Positions 45,422-55,090 of a stretch of DNA of 64,000 nt are shown here, piece after piece. This stretch comes from an uncultured Helicobacter sp. (GTDB lineage: Bacteria; Campylobacterota; Campylobacteria; Campylobacterales; Helicobacteraceae): assembly GCF_910577135.1 (NCBI RefSeq), contig NZ_CAJTLL010000005.1:68154-132153 (forward strand), written 5' to 3'. The notes below the pieces were generated by a model that had not been told where the DNA came from, did no database searches, and saw only the letters and a program-made list of their open reading frames with translations. Both the position numbers and the translations under genes were made by a program. How positions within the stretch are numbered: position 1 is the stretch's first letter; every line of letters starts with the position of its first letter.

Positions 45422-47491
45422 ATGATACGTTCTCCTATATTTCCAAACATATCTCTTTGCACTACATATTTGCTTTTAGGAGTTAGCGGACTTTTTGGAG
45501 AGGAAGTTTCCAGTGCGAAGCTCTCTCCTCTTGTCTCTGTGGCTCACCCTATAAGTAATGCCAACATAAGTATCATAGATGATGCTTTCATCGCTAATAC
45601 TCAAGCACAAAATTTGCGTGAGATTTTCAACAAAAATGCCGAGATTCAAGTTGGAGGAAGCACACAAATCGCGCAAAAGCTCTACATACGCGGTTTTGAG
45701 GATAGAATGTATCGCGTCCGCCTTAATGGTATCACACAATCAGGGAATCTCTTCCACCATCAAGGCAACTTAGTGCTTGACTCATTTTTGATAAAAGATA
45801 TTGAGATAGAAAAAGGACTTGCTAAGGCAGAGGATGGCGCAGGGGCATTAGCCGGTGGGATTAATATCACTACCAAAAATGCCTTTGACATACTGCAGAA
45901 TCGCGATTATGGGGCGCATTTCGTACTCAGCGGACAAAGCAATAAAGGCGTGAATACCTCCCTTGCTGCCTATGGTAAATTCTCAAAGAATCTCGGGCTA
46001 CTCGCTGCCTATAGCTTTGATAACATACCTTATTACCGCGATGGCAATGGTGATAAAGTCCTCTCCTCTAAAACCCAAACACAGAACGCAAGTTTCACGC
46101 TTACCTTTCTCCCTGCAAAAAATCACAGCATAAACGTGCATTATCACTTTAATCACATCACTTCAGTCGCACCCTATGCCGCAAATGTCATCACTAGCAC
46201 AACACCAGAGCTTTTTAATAATACTCTCAACGCCCACAATGCAGCATTGCGCTATGATTATAGTGCAAATGATAGCTTTATGTTATCGTGGAATAACTAT
46301 TTCTCACACAAATCTCTTAAACTCTCCCCCACAGATGTAAATCATAGCGATATTACAACCACACACGACCCAGAAGGAGCTATGGACTTAAGTCTTATGA
46401 ATCTTGGGAGTGATTTAGGTTTCAAACATTACTTTGGCGCTTCAGGGCATTTGTTTAAATATGGACTTAATTACCAACTCATCGCTACAAAGGCTTATGA
46501 CCTTGACGCTCATAGCCTCGCACACGGGAATCTAGGACATGAATTAGGCGCGATATATGGAGGATACCTAGGCGCGAGTTTCAATCTACTTGATAGCCTT
46601 AGCTTTGATTTAGGCTCACGATATGACTACTTTACATACCGCGATAAATTTAATGCCACGCATTATACGCAAGGATTTAGTCCCTATGCTTCCTTGCTTT
46701 ATGTACCCATCGATGATTTAAGCTTCAAGCTTACTGCAAATTATAACACACGCGGGGCTATACCACTTGATGCCTCACTACTTAGCAATTCTCACGCTTA
46801 TATCCGCTCCTTACGTCCGGAGGGTATGTATAATGCGGAATTAGACATAGATTATGACAATAGTGTTTTTAGTGCCTATATAGGTGTGTATTATCAATAT
46901 TTAAAAAACTTTATCAATAGCTACACAAATGCAGGAGAGGAGCATAATCATAACAGTAACGCAGATGACCATAACCACGAGGATATGTATAGGCAAAATA
47001 TGGCAAATGGCATACAATTTGTAGGATATGAGGCAAATGTAGGGCTAGACTTTGATTTTATAGATGCGCATATCGGTATCGCACAGCATTTCCCCACATA
47101 TAAAAATCATTTTATCACCGACACCTTTGAACTTGGCGCATTGAGCGGACAAAGCTATTATTTAAGCGTAGGTTTGCGTCCTTTTAGTGCCTTACCGCAA
47201 TTTCAAATGCTCTATCTTGGACGTTTTGTAGAATCTATGAGCTATCAAGGCTATAATTTGTATTATGATACCTTAGAATCTGTAAGCAAAAAGGGCTATG
47301 ATGTGCATAATATTTATCTCACTTATGATGTAAAGTCTTATCTTAGTCTGCATCTAGCATTTTTAAATATCACAAACAAAACGTATGCAAATCCATATAG
47401 CCCACTTAAAGAGCTATTTGCACGAGGTAGTGGCACAGCACTTTATGAGCCGGGCTTTAATGTCAAGGCACAAATCGCATTTTTCTTTTAA
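45422..47491 (+). CDS. TonB-dependent outer-membrane receptor with a His-rich loop
   Basis: A 689-residue receptor: signal peptide, plug domain (LREIFNKNAEIQVGGSTQIAQKLYIRGFE and GALAGGINITTKNAF are at its centre in separate segments), and a 22-strand-type barrel ending in IAFFF. A loop around residue 505-520 reads EEHNHNSNADDHNHED, able to bind zinc, nickel or copper. In H. pylori FrpB4 imports nickel by TonB; this receptor may likewise take up a metal chelate. Regulated probably by the operator upstream. Confidence 0.88.
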   Translation: MIRSPIFPNISLCTTYLLLGVSGLFGEEVSSAKLSPLVSVAHPISNANISIIDDAFIANTQAQNLREIFNKNAEIQVGGSTQIAQKLYIRGFEDRMYRVRLNGITQSGNLFHHQGNLVLDSFLIKDIEIEKGLAKAEDGAGALAGGINITTKNAFDILQNRDYGAHFVLSGQSNKGVNTSLAAYGKFSKNLGLLAAYSFDNIPYYRDGNGDKVLSSKTQTQNASFTLTFLPAKNHSINVHYHFNHITSVAPYAANVITSTTPELFNNTLNAHNAALRYDYSANDSFMLSWNNYFSHKSLKLSPTDVNHSDITTTHDPEGAMDLSLMNLGSDLGFKHYFGASGHLFKYGLNYQLIATKAYDLDAHSLAHGNLGHELGAIYGGYLGASFNLLDSLSFDLGSRYDYFTYRDKFNATHYTQGFSPYASLLYVPIDDLSFKLTANYNTRGAIPLDASLLSNSHAYIRSLRPEGMYNAELDIDYDNSVFSAYIGVYYQYLKNFINSYTNAGEEHNHNSNADDHNHEDMYRQNMANGIQFVGYEANVGLDFDFIDAHIGIAQHFPTYKNHFITDTFELGALSGQSYYLSVGLRPFSALPQFQMLYLGRFVESMSYQGYNLYYDTLESVSKKGYDVHNIYLTYDVKSYLSLHLAFLNITNKTYANPYSPLKELFARGSGTALYEPGFNVKAQIAFFF

Positions 47492-47547
47492 GAAAGCAAG
47501 AAACTTTTGATATAATCGGCTTTATCCAATACACAAAGGAGCATACA

Positions 47548-48066
47548 ATGGATTTAAATAAAATATCTGCGGGTGAAAACCCTAATAAAGTCAATGCGAT
47601 TATTGAAATTCCTTATGGTTCAAATATTAAATATGAAGTTGATAAGGAAAGCGGCTTGGTTGTCGTAGATAGAGTGATGTATGGCGCGATATTTTATCCT
47701 GCAAACTATGGCTTCGTGCCAAACACACTTGCTGATGATGGCGACCCAGCAGACATTCTCGTGCTCAATACTTATCCATTACAAGCGGGAAGTATGATTG
47801 CCACTCGACTCATTGGTGTGCTAGTAATGGAAGATGAAAGCGGAATGGATGAAAAGCTCATCGCCGTGCCTGTCTCTAAAATCGACCCCTCATTTGATAA
47901 GGTTCAATCCCTAGCAGACCTGCCGCAAATTACATTGGATAGAATCAAAAATTTCTTTGAGACATACAAAACCCTAGAACCAAACAAGTGGGTAAAAGTC
48001 AAAGAATATAAAGACGTGGCCGCTGCCACTGCCATTTTAGAAAAAGCCATTAAAGCGTATAAATGA
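47548..48066 (+). CDS. ppa: Inorganic pyrophosphatase
   Basis: A 172-residue family I soluble pyrophosphatase. The metal-binding signature DDGDPADILV (about residues 64-73), the VMYGAIFYPANYGFVP substrate block and EYKD near the C-terminus are present. It pulls biosynthetic reactions forward by removing pyrophosphate. AAAGGAG precedes the ATG. Intact. Confidence 0.97.
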   Translation: MDLNKISAGENPNKVNAIIEIPYGSNIKYEVDKESGLVVVDRVMYGAIFYPANYGFVPNTLADDGDPADILVLNTYPLQAGSMIATRLIGVLVMEDESGMDEKLIAVPVSKIDPSFDKVQSLADLPQITLDRIKNFFETYKTLEPNKWVKVKEYKDVAAATAILEKAIKAYK

Positions 48067-48099
48067 GTTGATGCAGTTGTGCTAGATACACCGCATAAA

Positions 48100-48560
48100 C
48101 TTATAATTTTACAAAACCCACCTTTTAGCATTTACTCTACTGAATAAATCTAATATTTCCTACCAAAATATACAGGATTATCTGCCCAAGGGGCTATTAG
48201 GATAATCTACTCCCGGTAGGGTGCCACTCTTTTAAGAATCTTTGCATCGCTTGGCACAAGATTTTTCTCAAATACGACACTTCTCATACTGGAGAAAAAG
48301 CAGATTTTTAGCAATATATGCCTCCATAATGCTTATGCTTGAAAAGGCGTATGGATAGGCATATAATGCTCTTTTAGCTTCTCTAGCATCGTTAAACACC
48401 TTTTTAGTAACTCAAAAAATATTTGGAATTGATATAGGCTACCATTTGAGCCGATATAAGCGTGTTTAACAGAGACTTTATACTCTCCACTTCATTATAG
48501 TCTTGTGAATCTTGATATGTAGTTTAAGTGTGTAAAAATAGTGGAGCATCTTCATTTTTG
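48100..48560 (-). pseudogene. Degenerate coding remnant in a 545-base gene-free stretch
   Basis: Between ppa and the NlpC gene no open gene exists. On the minus strand short in-frame pieces read like one broken protein: KHAYIGSNGSLYQFQIFFEL, LEKLKEHYMPIHTPF, SIMEAYIAKNLLFLQYEKC and YPNSPLG...NPVYFGRKY, spread over three frames. I cannot name the family. Confidence 0.4.
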
Positions 48561-48612
48561 CTCCTTGTGTTTTGCCACTTATCATAGCAGCATATATACA
48601 ATGAGCAAAAAC

Positions 48613-49351
48613 CTACAGATAGCTTCTTGCCCCTCTGTATGCCTTGCCCCAATAGCTAGAATCTAGCCGTGCCTTGCTCACTACCTTACCCCTACTTGGT
48701 GCGTGGATAAACTCATTATTGCCAATATAAATACCTACGTGATTAATTTTCTTACCCTTATCCGTAATGAAAAATACCAAATCCCCTTTCTGCAGCTTAG
48801 CTTTGCTCACAGAATCCCCCTCATTATATTGCTCATAGGACGCACGAGGGAGTGAAATACCATTAAGGAGATAAACCGCGCGGGTTAGCCCACTGCAGTC
48901 AAAGCCAGATTCTGTTGTGCCACCCCATTTGTATGGCACACCCATATATTGATGTGCGCTTTTGACAATATCCTCCCTCACATCACTTGCTTTTTGCTTT
49001 GATGAGCTTTTTTTATTGATAGCATATTTCTGTGGCGAGATGATGAAATATGCTCCAATAAGCCCATTTTTATAGTGTTTCTGTACTTTTAATTTCATAG
49101 CTTTGATAATTCCCAAAACGCACTTTATACGTATCTGATTCTTTAAACAAAAACGCATCAAGCCCCTTGCTATTAAGTGTATCAACAAACTTCCCTGCAT
49201 TTTCTATATTACTAAAGCTCCCTACTTGCACACTATACCCAAGAGACTTTTGCGTATTGAGATGAGCGCAGCCCGAAAACAGAAAGATTCCAAATAAACA
49301 CCAATATATAATTCTCACTCTATATTCCTCAATGCTTTTAAAATATCTCAA
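48613..49351 (-). pseudogene. SPOR-NlpC/P60 cell-wall hydrolase lipoprotein, one-base frameshift
   Basis: The 5' part (49351-49070) encodes a lipoprotein signal with FSGC, then a SPOR domain (YSVQVGSFSNIENAGKFVD). The 3' part encodes a NlpC/P60 domain with the catalytic cysteine in GGTTESGFDCSGL and the histidine in INHVGIYI. Deleting one A from the AAAA near 49085 joins them as FGNYQSYEIKVQKHYKNGL into a 245-residue protein. Such enzymes cut peptidoglycan stem peptides at the division site. The frameshift may be real or an error; the NlpC part alone could start downstream but would lose export. Confidence 0.78.
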
Positions 49352-50043
49352 AAAAATTCAGGACTCAAGAATCTTAAGCCCACAGATACCCAACTTCCTC
49401 CACCGCTAAAGGCATTGCCATAAGTGCTATCAAGCTGGATTTTATCTTGCAAGAGCCATATCCGCACACCCACTTGAAATTTTGTTTTCTCAAATCGCTC
49501 ATAAAGGGCTTCTCCCAAAAGCCATAGTCGCTGTGTAATCTGCTGCTCTAAGCCCAACCCAGCATAAAAAATATGCGGTTCATCGTTTCTACGCTGAAGC
49601 TTGTAGCCAAGATTAGAATGCAAAAGAAGCTTATTGTCAAAAAATACCATACTTGCGGGTATATAGAGATAATAATCATTGCTATATTTTGAATATAAAA
49701 AATTATACGCATTGCCCAAGGCTATGCCATAGCTATAACCTTGCGTTTCTAAGTCACTAAATACTCTCTTTGCGCTAAATATGAACTGCTGTGCCCTAAA
49801 TGACTCTTTTGCTTGATTAGCAGGTAGATTACTCATCATTGCACCCATACTGATTTCAATATCTAAGAAGAGATTACAACCGGGTATGACATAGTATTCA
49901 CCAATTTTTCCATCATATATGCCCCAAGTTTCTAACTGACACGAATGCCTATCTACCACACGCGCATCATCGGTAATCATAGGACGTGCAGCATATAGTG
50001 CAGCATAAGCAAAAAGCAGCATAAGGCAGATTCTATACATCAT
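49348..50043 (-). CDS. Outer-membrane protein, unknown
   Basis: The ATG at 50043 starts a clear signal peptide (YRICLMLLFAYAALYA); a longer frame to 50121 lies inside the PhoH gene and is less likely. The 231 residues alternate beta strands (GIALGNAYNFLYSKY, HSNLGYKLQ) and end in FLSPEFF. The downstream lipoprotein gene overlaps its end. Function unknown. Confidence 0.72.
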   Translation of the reverse strand: MMYRICLMLLFAYAALYAARPMITDDARVVDRHSCQLETWGIYDGKIGEYYVIPGCNLFLDIEISMGAMMSNLPANQAKESFRAQQFIFSAKRVFSDLETQGYSYGIALGNAYNFLYSKYSNDYYLYIPASMVFFDNKLLLHSNLGYKLQRRNDEPHIFYAGLGLEQQITQRLWLLGEALYERFEKTKFQVGVRIWLLQDKIQLDSTYGNAFSGGGSWVSVGLRFLSPEFF

Positions 50044-50044
50044 C

Positions 50045-51478
50045 TTAAAAATGTTCCCCAAACCAACTTGCCACATTGCTACGTATGGTTTGACGTAATT
50101 GAATCCCCGCAACGAAATCATCTTTTAGCGCCTTGCTTAAAAGGCTTAAAGCCCCATTGCGAAACTTGCTTAAATAGGGGTGGTCTATCTGCGCCCAATC
50201 CCCTAAAAACACAATCTTACTCCCCTCCCCTATACGTGTGCCTATAAGCTTAATAGTTGCATTTGAGGCATTTTGCACTTCATCAAAAATCACAAATTTA
50301 TTGCCTATGCTAATGCCTCGCGCGTGAGCGATATCAACCACTTCTATTTTATGCTTTTGCAGGAAATATTCCGTCGCATCCTGCTTTTGTATGCCATTGA
50401 CCTCACCACGATACTCGATACGTTTAGCAAGGCTCTGCTCTTGGAGTTTGTCAATAGTAAAATTTATCGCACCATAAAGTGGATACATAAAATAGGCAAG
50501 CTTTTGATTTTCATCACCCTTACGATAGCCCAGCTCGGCTTCTTTGTCATTAGCTGTAATCGTGTTTCTCATATAAATAATACCATCAACCACATTATTT
50601 TTGACTAGAGTAATCCCCGCTTGGAGTGCAATAAGTGTTTTGCCACTGCCTGTTGAGCCTGTGGCGATGGTAAGGTTATTTTGCGGGTGGGTAAGCAGGG
50701 CATAGAGCATTTTTTGCTCTAAATTAATAGGCATAATGTAGGGCTGATAATTTTTAAGAATCTCATCAAGATTTAGTTCTTCAAAGCCCTCGCCTACCTT
50801 TAGTCCAAAGGTCTTTTTACCCGTTTTATAGAGTGCGCTATCGGTATTATCCATTTCATTAACTTGTATCAAGCTCCATTGTGTAAGCTCTCTAAAGTTT
50901 TTTTCATCTTTTAAAAGTGTGAGCGGCTTGTCTTTATGCCATTCAAACAAAGCCCAAAAATCAATATCATTAGGATTCTCTACCCTATCGCGAAAAAGCG
51001 ATTGCGCAGGAATTCCTTGCGTTTGTGCGCGGATTTTAAGCGAAATATCATTGGTTAAAAGCACTAAATGATAATCCCTAGCAATCTCTATGAGCTTAGA
51101 ATCGTTATAGCTATGCTCTTGTGGTGTAAGGCTGTATTGAGGGCGATAGATGAGCGTAAGCGGGATATTCGTATGGTCAAAGCGGAAATAAAGCGTTTGG
51201 ACAAAGTCATTATGCTGAGCCAGATTCTGTGCTGTGTGTTGTGTATGTGTGCTCTTATTGTGCGAATCTAATGTATTAATATTATCACTATTAATGCAAC
51301 GGAAAAACTCACGCGCAAAAAAGCCCGTTTCATTCTGTAAATCCTTTTTCTTATCAAGCTCTTCAATCACCACTTCGGAGATAAAAAGCATATTTTGAGA
51401 ATCCTGCCATAGATAAATGATATTTTGTGTATCATCAAGAATAATAGAAGTGTCAAGTAGATAATGTTTGCCGTGCAA
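50045..51478 (-). CDS. PIN-PhoH family ATPase
   Basis: A 477-residue two-domain protein. Residues 1-140 form a PIN RNase-like domain (YLLDTSIILDD with the acidic site, LLTNDISLKIRA). Residues 240-477 form a PhoH ATPase with Walker A ATGSTGSGKT and Walker B NKFVIFDEVQNA. This is the YlaK/PhoH2 architecture, thought to be an RNA helicase-nuclease. Ends just before the outer-membrane gene. Confidence 0.9.
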   Translation of the reverse strand: MHGKHYLLDTSIILDDTQNIIYLWQDSQNMLFISEVVIEELDKKKDLQNETGFFAREFFRCINSDNINTLDSHNKSTHTQHTAQNLAQHNDFVQTLYFRFDHTNIPLTLIYRPQYSLTPQEHSYNDSKLIEIARDYHLVLLTNDISLKIRAQTQGIPAQSLFRDRVENPNDIDFWALFEWHKDKPLTLLKDEKNFRELTQWSLIQVNEMDNTDSALYKTGKKTFGLKVGEGFEELNLDEILKNYQPYIMPINLEQKMLYALLTHPQNNLTIATGSTGSGKTLIALQAGITLVKNNVVDGIIYMRNTITANDKEAELGYRKGDENQKLAYFMYPLYGAINFTIDKLQEQSLAKRIEYRGEVNGIQKQDATEYFLQKHKIEVVDIAHARGISIGNKFVIFDEVQNASNATIKLIGTRIGEGSKIVFLGDWAQIDHPYLSKFRNGALSLLSKALKDDFVAGIQLRQTIRSNVASWFGEHF

Positions 51479-51703
51479 ATCACTCCCCTTAATAAATATA
51501 GGGAAATTGTATCATATTATGTAAAAAATAAGAGTGTGTAATGAAGCTTTCTCATTCTGTCTTAATGTGCAAAAGTATATGAATATTTTAGCACTGCCAA
51601 ACTCAATCCCAAAAAAGGCTAAATGGAACCAAAGACACACTGCTTGTTCCTTGTAAAAAAAGACTATTAGCGGTCTAAACAAGTGGACAAGAGTAAAGCA
51701 AAT

Positions 51704-52198
51704 CTAAAGAACCCCTCCGCCATTAACGCTATCGACAAACTTCATTGTATTAACCACTGAATCTATCAATCCTTTCATTTCTTTGCTGTGATTATCATTT
51801 ACTGCGATTTTATCAAATTCATCAAAGCTTAACTTTGTGGCATTCTTTTTTAAATATTCCATAGCTACTTGTTCATTGCTACTGATTAAACCTTTTTTTC
51901 TTAACGTAGAGGCAAGATTCTCAAATGATGTTTTATCATTGAATCCTCCCTGCAGCTCACCACCAATCTCACGTGCTTTTTGAAGTTCTGCTGATGGAGA
52001 AAATTTGTCTTCAATACGTTTTGCAACATCTGCATATTGGAGAGAGTGCATACTTTTATCTTGACTATGAATGCTATCCACACCTTTGAGGTGCTGCTCG
52101 CTCTCTTTAGATTGAATATTTTGCGGCTGATTGGGAGCATTATAAATATTAGCAAGCAGTCCCTGTACACCACTATGATTGATTTTTGTAATATCCAC
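51704..52198 (-). CDS. Conserved hypothetical protein
   Basis: A 164-residue soluble, charged, mostly helical protein, Gln/Ser/Lys-rich, without signal or membrane segment. The second half reads NLASTLRKKGLISSNEQVAMEYLKK in pieces and ends NGGGVL. No motif recognised. A 220-base gene-free stretch separates it from the PhoH gene; the TerB/J gene lies upstream. Confidence 0.65.
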   Translation of the reverse strand: MDITKINHSGVQGLLANIYNAPNQPQNIQSKESEQHLKGVDSIHSQDKSMHSLQYADVAKRIEDKFSPSAELQKAREIGGELQGGFNDKTSFENLASTLRKKGLISSNEQVAMEYLKKNATKLSFDEFDKIAVNDNHSKEMKGLIDSVVNTMKFVDSVNGGGVL

Positions 52199-52312
52199 TT
52201 GACACCTCCATAAATAATAATGGACTTAAAGCAAATAGTATTCCTAAAAATCCCAACCCTTGAATACCTTATTTTCTCTTTGTATATTGGGCTGCGACTG
52301 AATCGTATCTTG

Positions 52313-53134
52313 TTAATTTGAATCTTGAGTGCTATTCAATGCTTGATTTAAGAGTATTTGATAAGCCTTATCAATCTCTTTAATACGTGTGAGCGAAGTA
52401 TCACGGAATGTTTTATTAATATTTTTATTATCAAAAATATTTTGCTTGGCGTCTTTAATAAGGCGATGATAGATTGTCTCAAGTTCCTCTTTGCTAGGAA
52501 TCTCTGTAATGCCAAAAAGATTCTTTGCATCTTTTTCATTCATACTGACTTCTTGTATATATACCTGTTCAAATTGCTCAAAAAGTGCATTAAAATCTTC
52601 ATTGGCAATCTCAAATAACGCGGCAATATCAATAATACAATCTTTCTCACTCTCTTCCAAAACACCATCAGCATATGCCAGAACAAATAAAAATTCCACT
52701 ACCTTCAGACGTTTTTTATACTCACCTTTTGTGAGTGTTACATATTCTTCACATAGCTCTTCAAGGGATATGGATGGATTTTCTTGTTCCATAAGAATCG
52801 TCTTCAACTCATCTTTGGATAATTTAGGGTTTTTAGATTCTATTGCCATATCTGTGAGCATTTCATCAAGGAGTTGCTCTTGTAATGAGCATACCTTTTT
52901 ATCACTCCACACTAAATATCCCAAGATTGCAGCTAAAACACCAAATTCACTTGACTTCACTTTGTCCGCTTGAGCCATCTCCTCATAAGGGTTTTGAAAA
53001 TCTATAGGTGCAGCATCTGTGCGATTTGTATAGTGTTGCTGATTGGGCTGAAGAGGGTTTTTAAGATATTCTTGCAACGTATTGTAGAGAAAATATACCA
53101 CTACTCCAGCTATAAGTAAGAGTACGATTTCCAT
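52313..53134 (-). CDS. DjlA-like membrane protein with TerB and degenerate J domain
   Basis: The 273 residues start with a membrane helix (VLLLIAGVVVYFLYNTL), then a polar linker, a TerB-like helical domain (about residues 65-190, with DEMLTDMA and YADGVLEESE) and a C-terminal J-like domain (KEELETIYHRLIKDAKQN...EIDKAYQILLNQ). The obligatory HPD tripeptide is replaced, so it cannot stimulate DnaK in the usual way. The TerB-J layout is that of DjlA co-chaperones. Confidence 0.8.
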   Translation of the reverse strand: MEIVLLLIAGVVVYFLYNTLQEYLKNPLQPNQQHYTNRTDAAPIDFQNPYEEMAQADKVKSSEFGVLAAILGYLVWSDKKVCSLQEQLLDEMLTDMAIESKNPKLSKDELKTILMEQENPSISLEELCEEYVTLTKGEYKKRLKVVEFLFVLAYADGVLEESEKDCIIDIAALFEIANEDFNALFEQFEQVYIQEVSMNEKDAKNLFGITEIPSKEELETIYHRLIKDAKQNIFDNKNINKTFRDTSLTRIKEIDKAYQILLNQALNSTQDSN

Positions 53135-53185
53135 TGTATATATGTCCTTTTTGTGATTTTGGGTGCGATTGTAGCAAAAATTACT

Positions 53186-53494
53186 TTAGTGTTTGTTAAT
53201 ACGCTTTTCAAACTCTTTTTTCAAACGCTCTTCTTGCTCCCTTGCGCTTTTTTTAAGCCGCTTTACTTCCTCCATACGCTCACTCTCAAGTGCAAGCTTA
53301 CGCTCTTTGCTATCTCGAATTTTTTGCATAAATGCTTCGCGTCTTTTAGGATCTTGATACCGAATAGGCTTCATAAAAAGCACACCCAAAATAATAAAGA
53401 AGAATACTAATCCCATAGCCGCATCTTCACCACCAAAATGATACCAAGTCGCTCCAATAATTGCAGCAAGAATAATTTTCCAAAATGCTCGCAT
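53186..53494 (-). CDS. Small membrane protein with a C-terminal coiled coil
   Basis: A 102-residue protein with two hydrophobic segments (residues 5-20 and 26-42), then a highly charged Lys/Glu/Arg helix (about 45-100). The start overlaps the stop of the next upstream gene by one base. Conserved position only; function unknown. Confidence 0.65.
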   Translation of the reverse strand: MRAFWKIILAAIIGATWYHFGGEDAAMGLVFFFIILGVLFMKPIRYQDPKRREAFMQKIRDSKERKLALESERMEEVKRLKKSAREQEERLKKEFEKRINKH

Positions 53495-54327
53495 TAAAAT
53501 ATCTCTACTTTCTGTTTATGGTGTGTAAAGCCAAGTTTCTTTTTATCTTTTTCTCCAAATGCCAAAAGCAATACTTGAGGTAAAAAGAGAATGGGCAAGG
53601 CGATATCATCGCGATTATAAGCTTTACAAAGCTGTGCGCGATGAGAATCTAGCATATCAAATTGACTCAAAGAATATGAGAGTATAAAATCTACCCCCAA
53701 ATCCGCTATATCAAAAAAATATTTCCCAGTATTATAATATGCGCTTTGCGGATTATTTGCCAATAAATGTGCATAATATTGATTGACAAATGGTAACTCA
53801 ACAGCTTTTAAACCAATTTGCTCGTAGATTCTATAATTTGTGCTTTTAGGCAAATGCCCATAATATGCCCCTCGTATCATTGCAAACAAGTAGGAATGAA
53901 ATTGTTTTTGAACTAAAGGTGTTATATCAAGGCTATTAAGCAAATCAGGCAAATAGCTCATCTGCACCTTACTATCATAGAGAAGATTAAAACGATGAAG
54001 ATATTGTGTCTCTATTTCGCGCATAAGGGAAGTGTGAGATTCTATAAGTGTTTTTGCATAAAAGGCATTCGCATAGGCATCTTCCTCTAAAAAAACAAGC
54101 GTAGCATTTGCTGCATTTGCCAAAGCCAAATTATAAGCAACATTACGCAACAAATCATCTTTTTGCACTAGCCTAGCCCAATACCCGCCACAATCAGCCA
54201 AACCAACAGAAGATACAACATCAGCAGAAAGTAACTCTAAGTCCAAGTATGCAAAAAGCATTTTTGTGCTAGAGATTAAGCTTTGAGCATTCGTGTTGTA
54301 ATATTTATCATATATCATATACTTCAT
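53494..54327 (-). CDS. HdrB-like conserved Campylobacterota protein
   Basis: A 277-residue soluble protein. It resembles the proteins annotated as HdrB-like next to DUF5644 genes in Helicobacter, though the cysteine-rich CCG motif is reduced to DCGGYW. Two bases separate it from the DUF5644-type gene upstream, and the small membrane gene overlaps its stop. The pair may belong to a fumarate/heterodisulfide-reductase-like system, but this is weak. Confidence 0.6.
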   Translation of the reverse strand: MKYMIYDKYYNTNAQSLISSTKMLFAYLDLELLSADVVSSVGLADCGGYWARLVQKDDLLRNVAYNLALANAANATLVFLEEDAYANAFYAKTLIESHTSLMREIETQYLHRFNLLYDSKVQMSYLPDLLNSLDITPLVQKQFHSYLFAMIRGAYYGHLPKSTNYRIYEQIGLKAVELPFVNQYYAHLLANNPQSAYYNTGKYFFDIADLGVDFILSYSLSQFDMLDSHRAQLCKAYNRDDIALPILFLPQVLLLAFGEKDKKKLGFTHHKQKVEIF

Positions 54328-54329
54328 AT

Positions 54330-55004
54330 TTATCCTTTACGTTGTGGCTTTAGCGTAGCTAGAAGCTGCCATTGCCTAGAATCATAGCTAAGTACAACAT
54401 CACGTATAAAATCCCACATCTCCTCATCAAGTGCAGTAGCACGGGGATAAACCATATCTGCAAGACTTACAAAGTTTAAAATACCTTTCCTAGGTTCAAT
54501 AAGCCATTGCATAATTTCTCTAATCTTTTCAGGGTGGCGAGAAATAAGCCATTTAAGATAGAGAAAAAATCCATCGCCCAGATAGTGTTCATCACTCATC
54601 GGGGTGATAAGATTTAGCATAAGATACTTACCCAACTCATTTTTTTCGTCTATATTTAAAAAATCAGCCCATTGAAAAAAGCCTTCATACTTTTTCCATA
54701 ATGCCTCTTTATTGAGCAATAAATCCTTAGTAGCATAATATATACTTAAAGGTTCAATCTGCCACTCTCTGCCAAATCGCTGCACAAGTTCGATAATAGG
54801 AAGATTCTCAAAAATAGCAATACCATTAATACGTAATGCGAGATATTTTTCATCATAGCCATAATTGTCAAGTTCATTTTGTAGCAAAATCAGCGTATCA
54901 ATAAGTGTTTGCTCCTGCGTGAAGGAAAAAGTGCATTTATTGTAATATGGTAGATAATCTACTCCTGCTTCAAATCTAAAGACCTCAATATTTACTTTAT
55001 CCAT
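54330..55004 (-). CDS. DUF5644-type protein
   Basis: A 224-residue protein whose first 90 residues (VEVFRFEAG-like start, TFSFTQEQTLIDTLILLQN, LRINGIAIFENLP) have the ferredoxin-like ubiquitin-fold pattern seen at the N-terminus of succinate dehydrogenase iron-sulfur subunits, without cysteines of a cluster. Forms an operon with the HdrB-like gene. Function unknown; family name from memory. Confidence 0.6.
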   Translation of the reverse strand: MDKVNIEVFRFEAGVDYLPYYNKCTFSFTQEQTLIDTLILLQNELDNYGYDEKYLALRINGIAIFENLPIIELVQRFGREWQIEPLSIYYATKDLLLNKEALWKKYEGFFQWADFLNIDEKNELGKYLMLNLITPMSDEHYLGDGFFLYLKWLISRHPEKIREIMQWLIEPRKGILNFVSLADMVYPRATALDEEMWDFIRDVVLSYDSRQWQLLATLKPQRKG

Positions 55005-55090
55005 TCACAACTCCTTGCCTTTAAGCTTAATCCTCTTAAATTGCAAAGAATCTTAGCATACTTCATCTGCATACTCTCTTAAAAGGTTAA

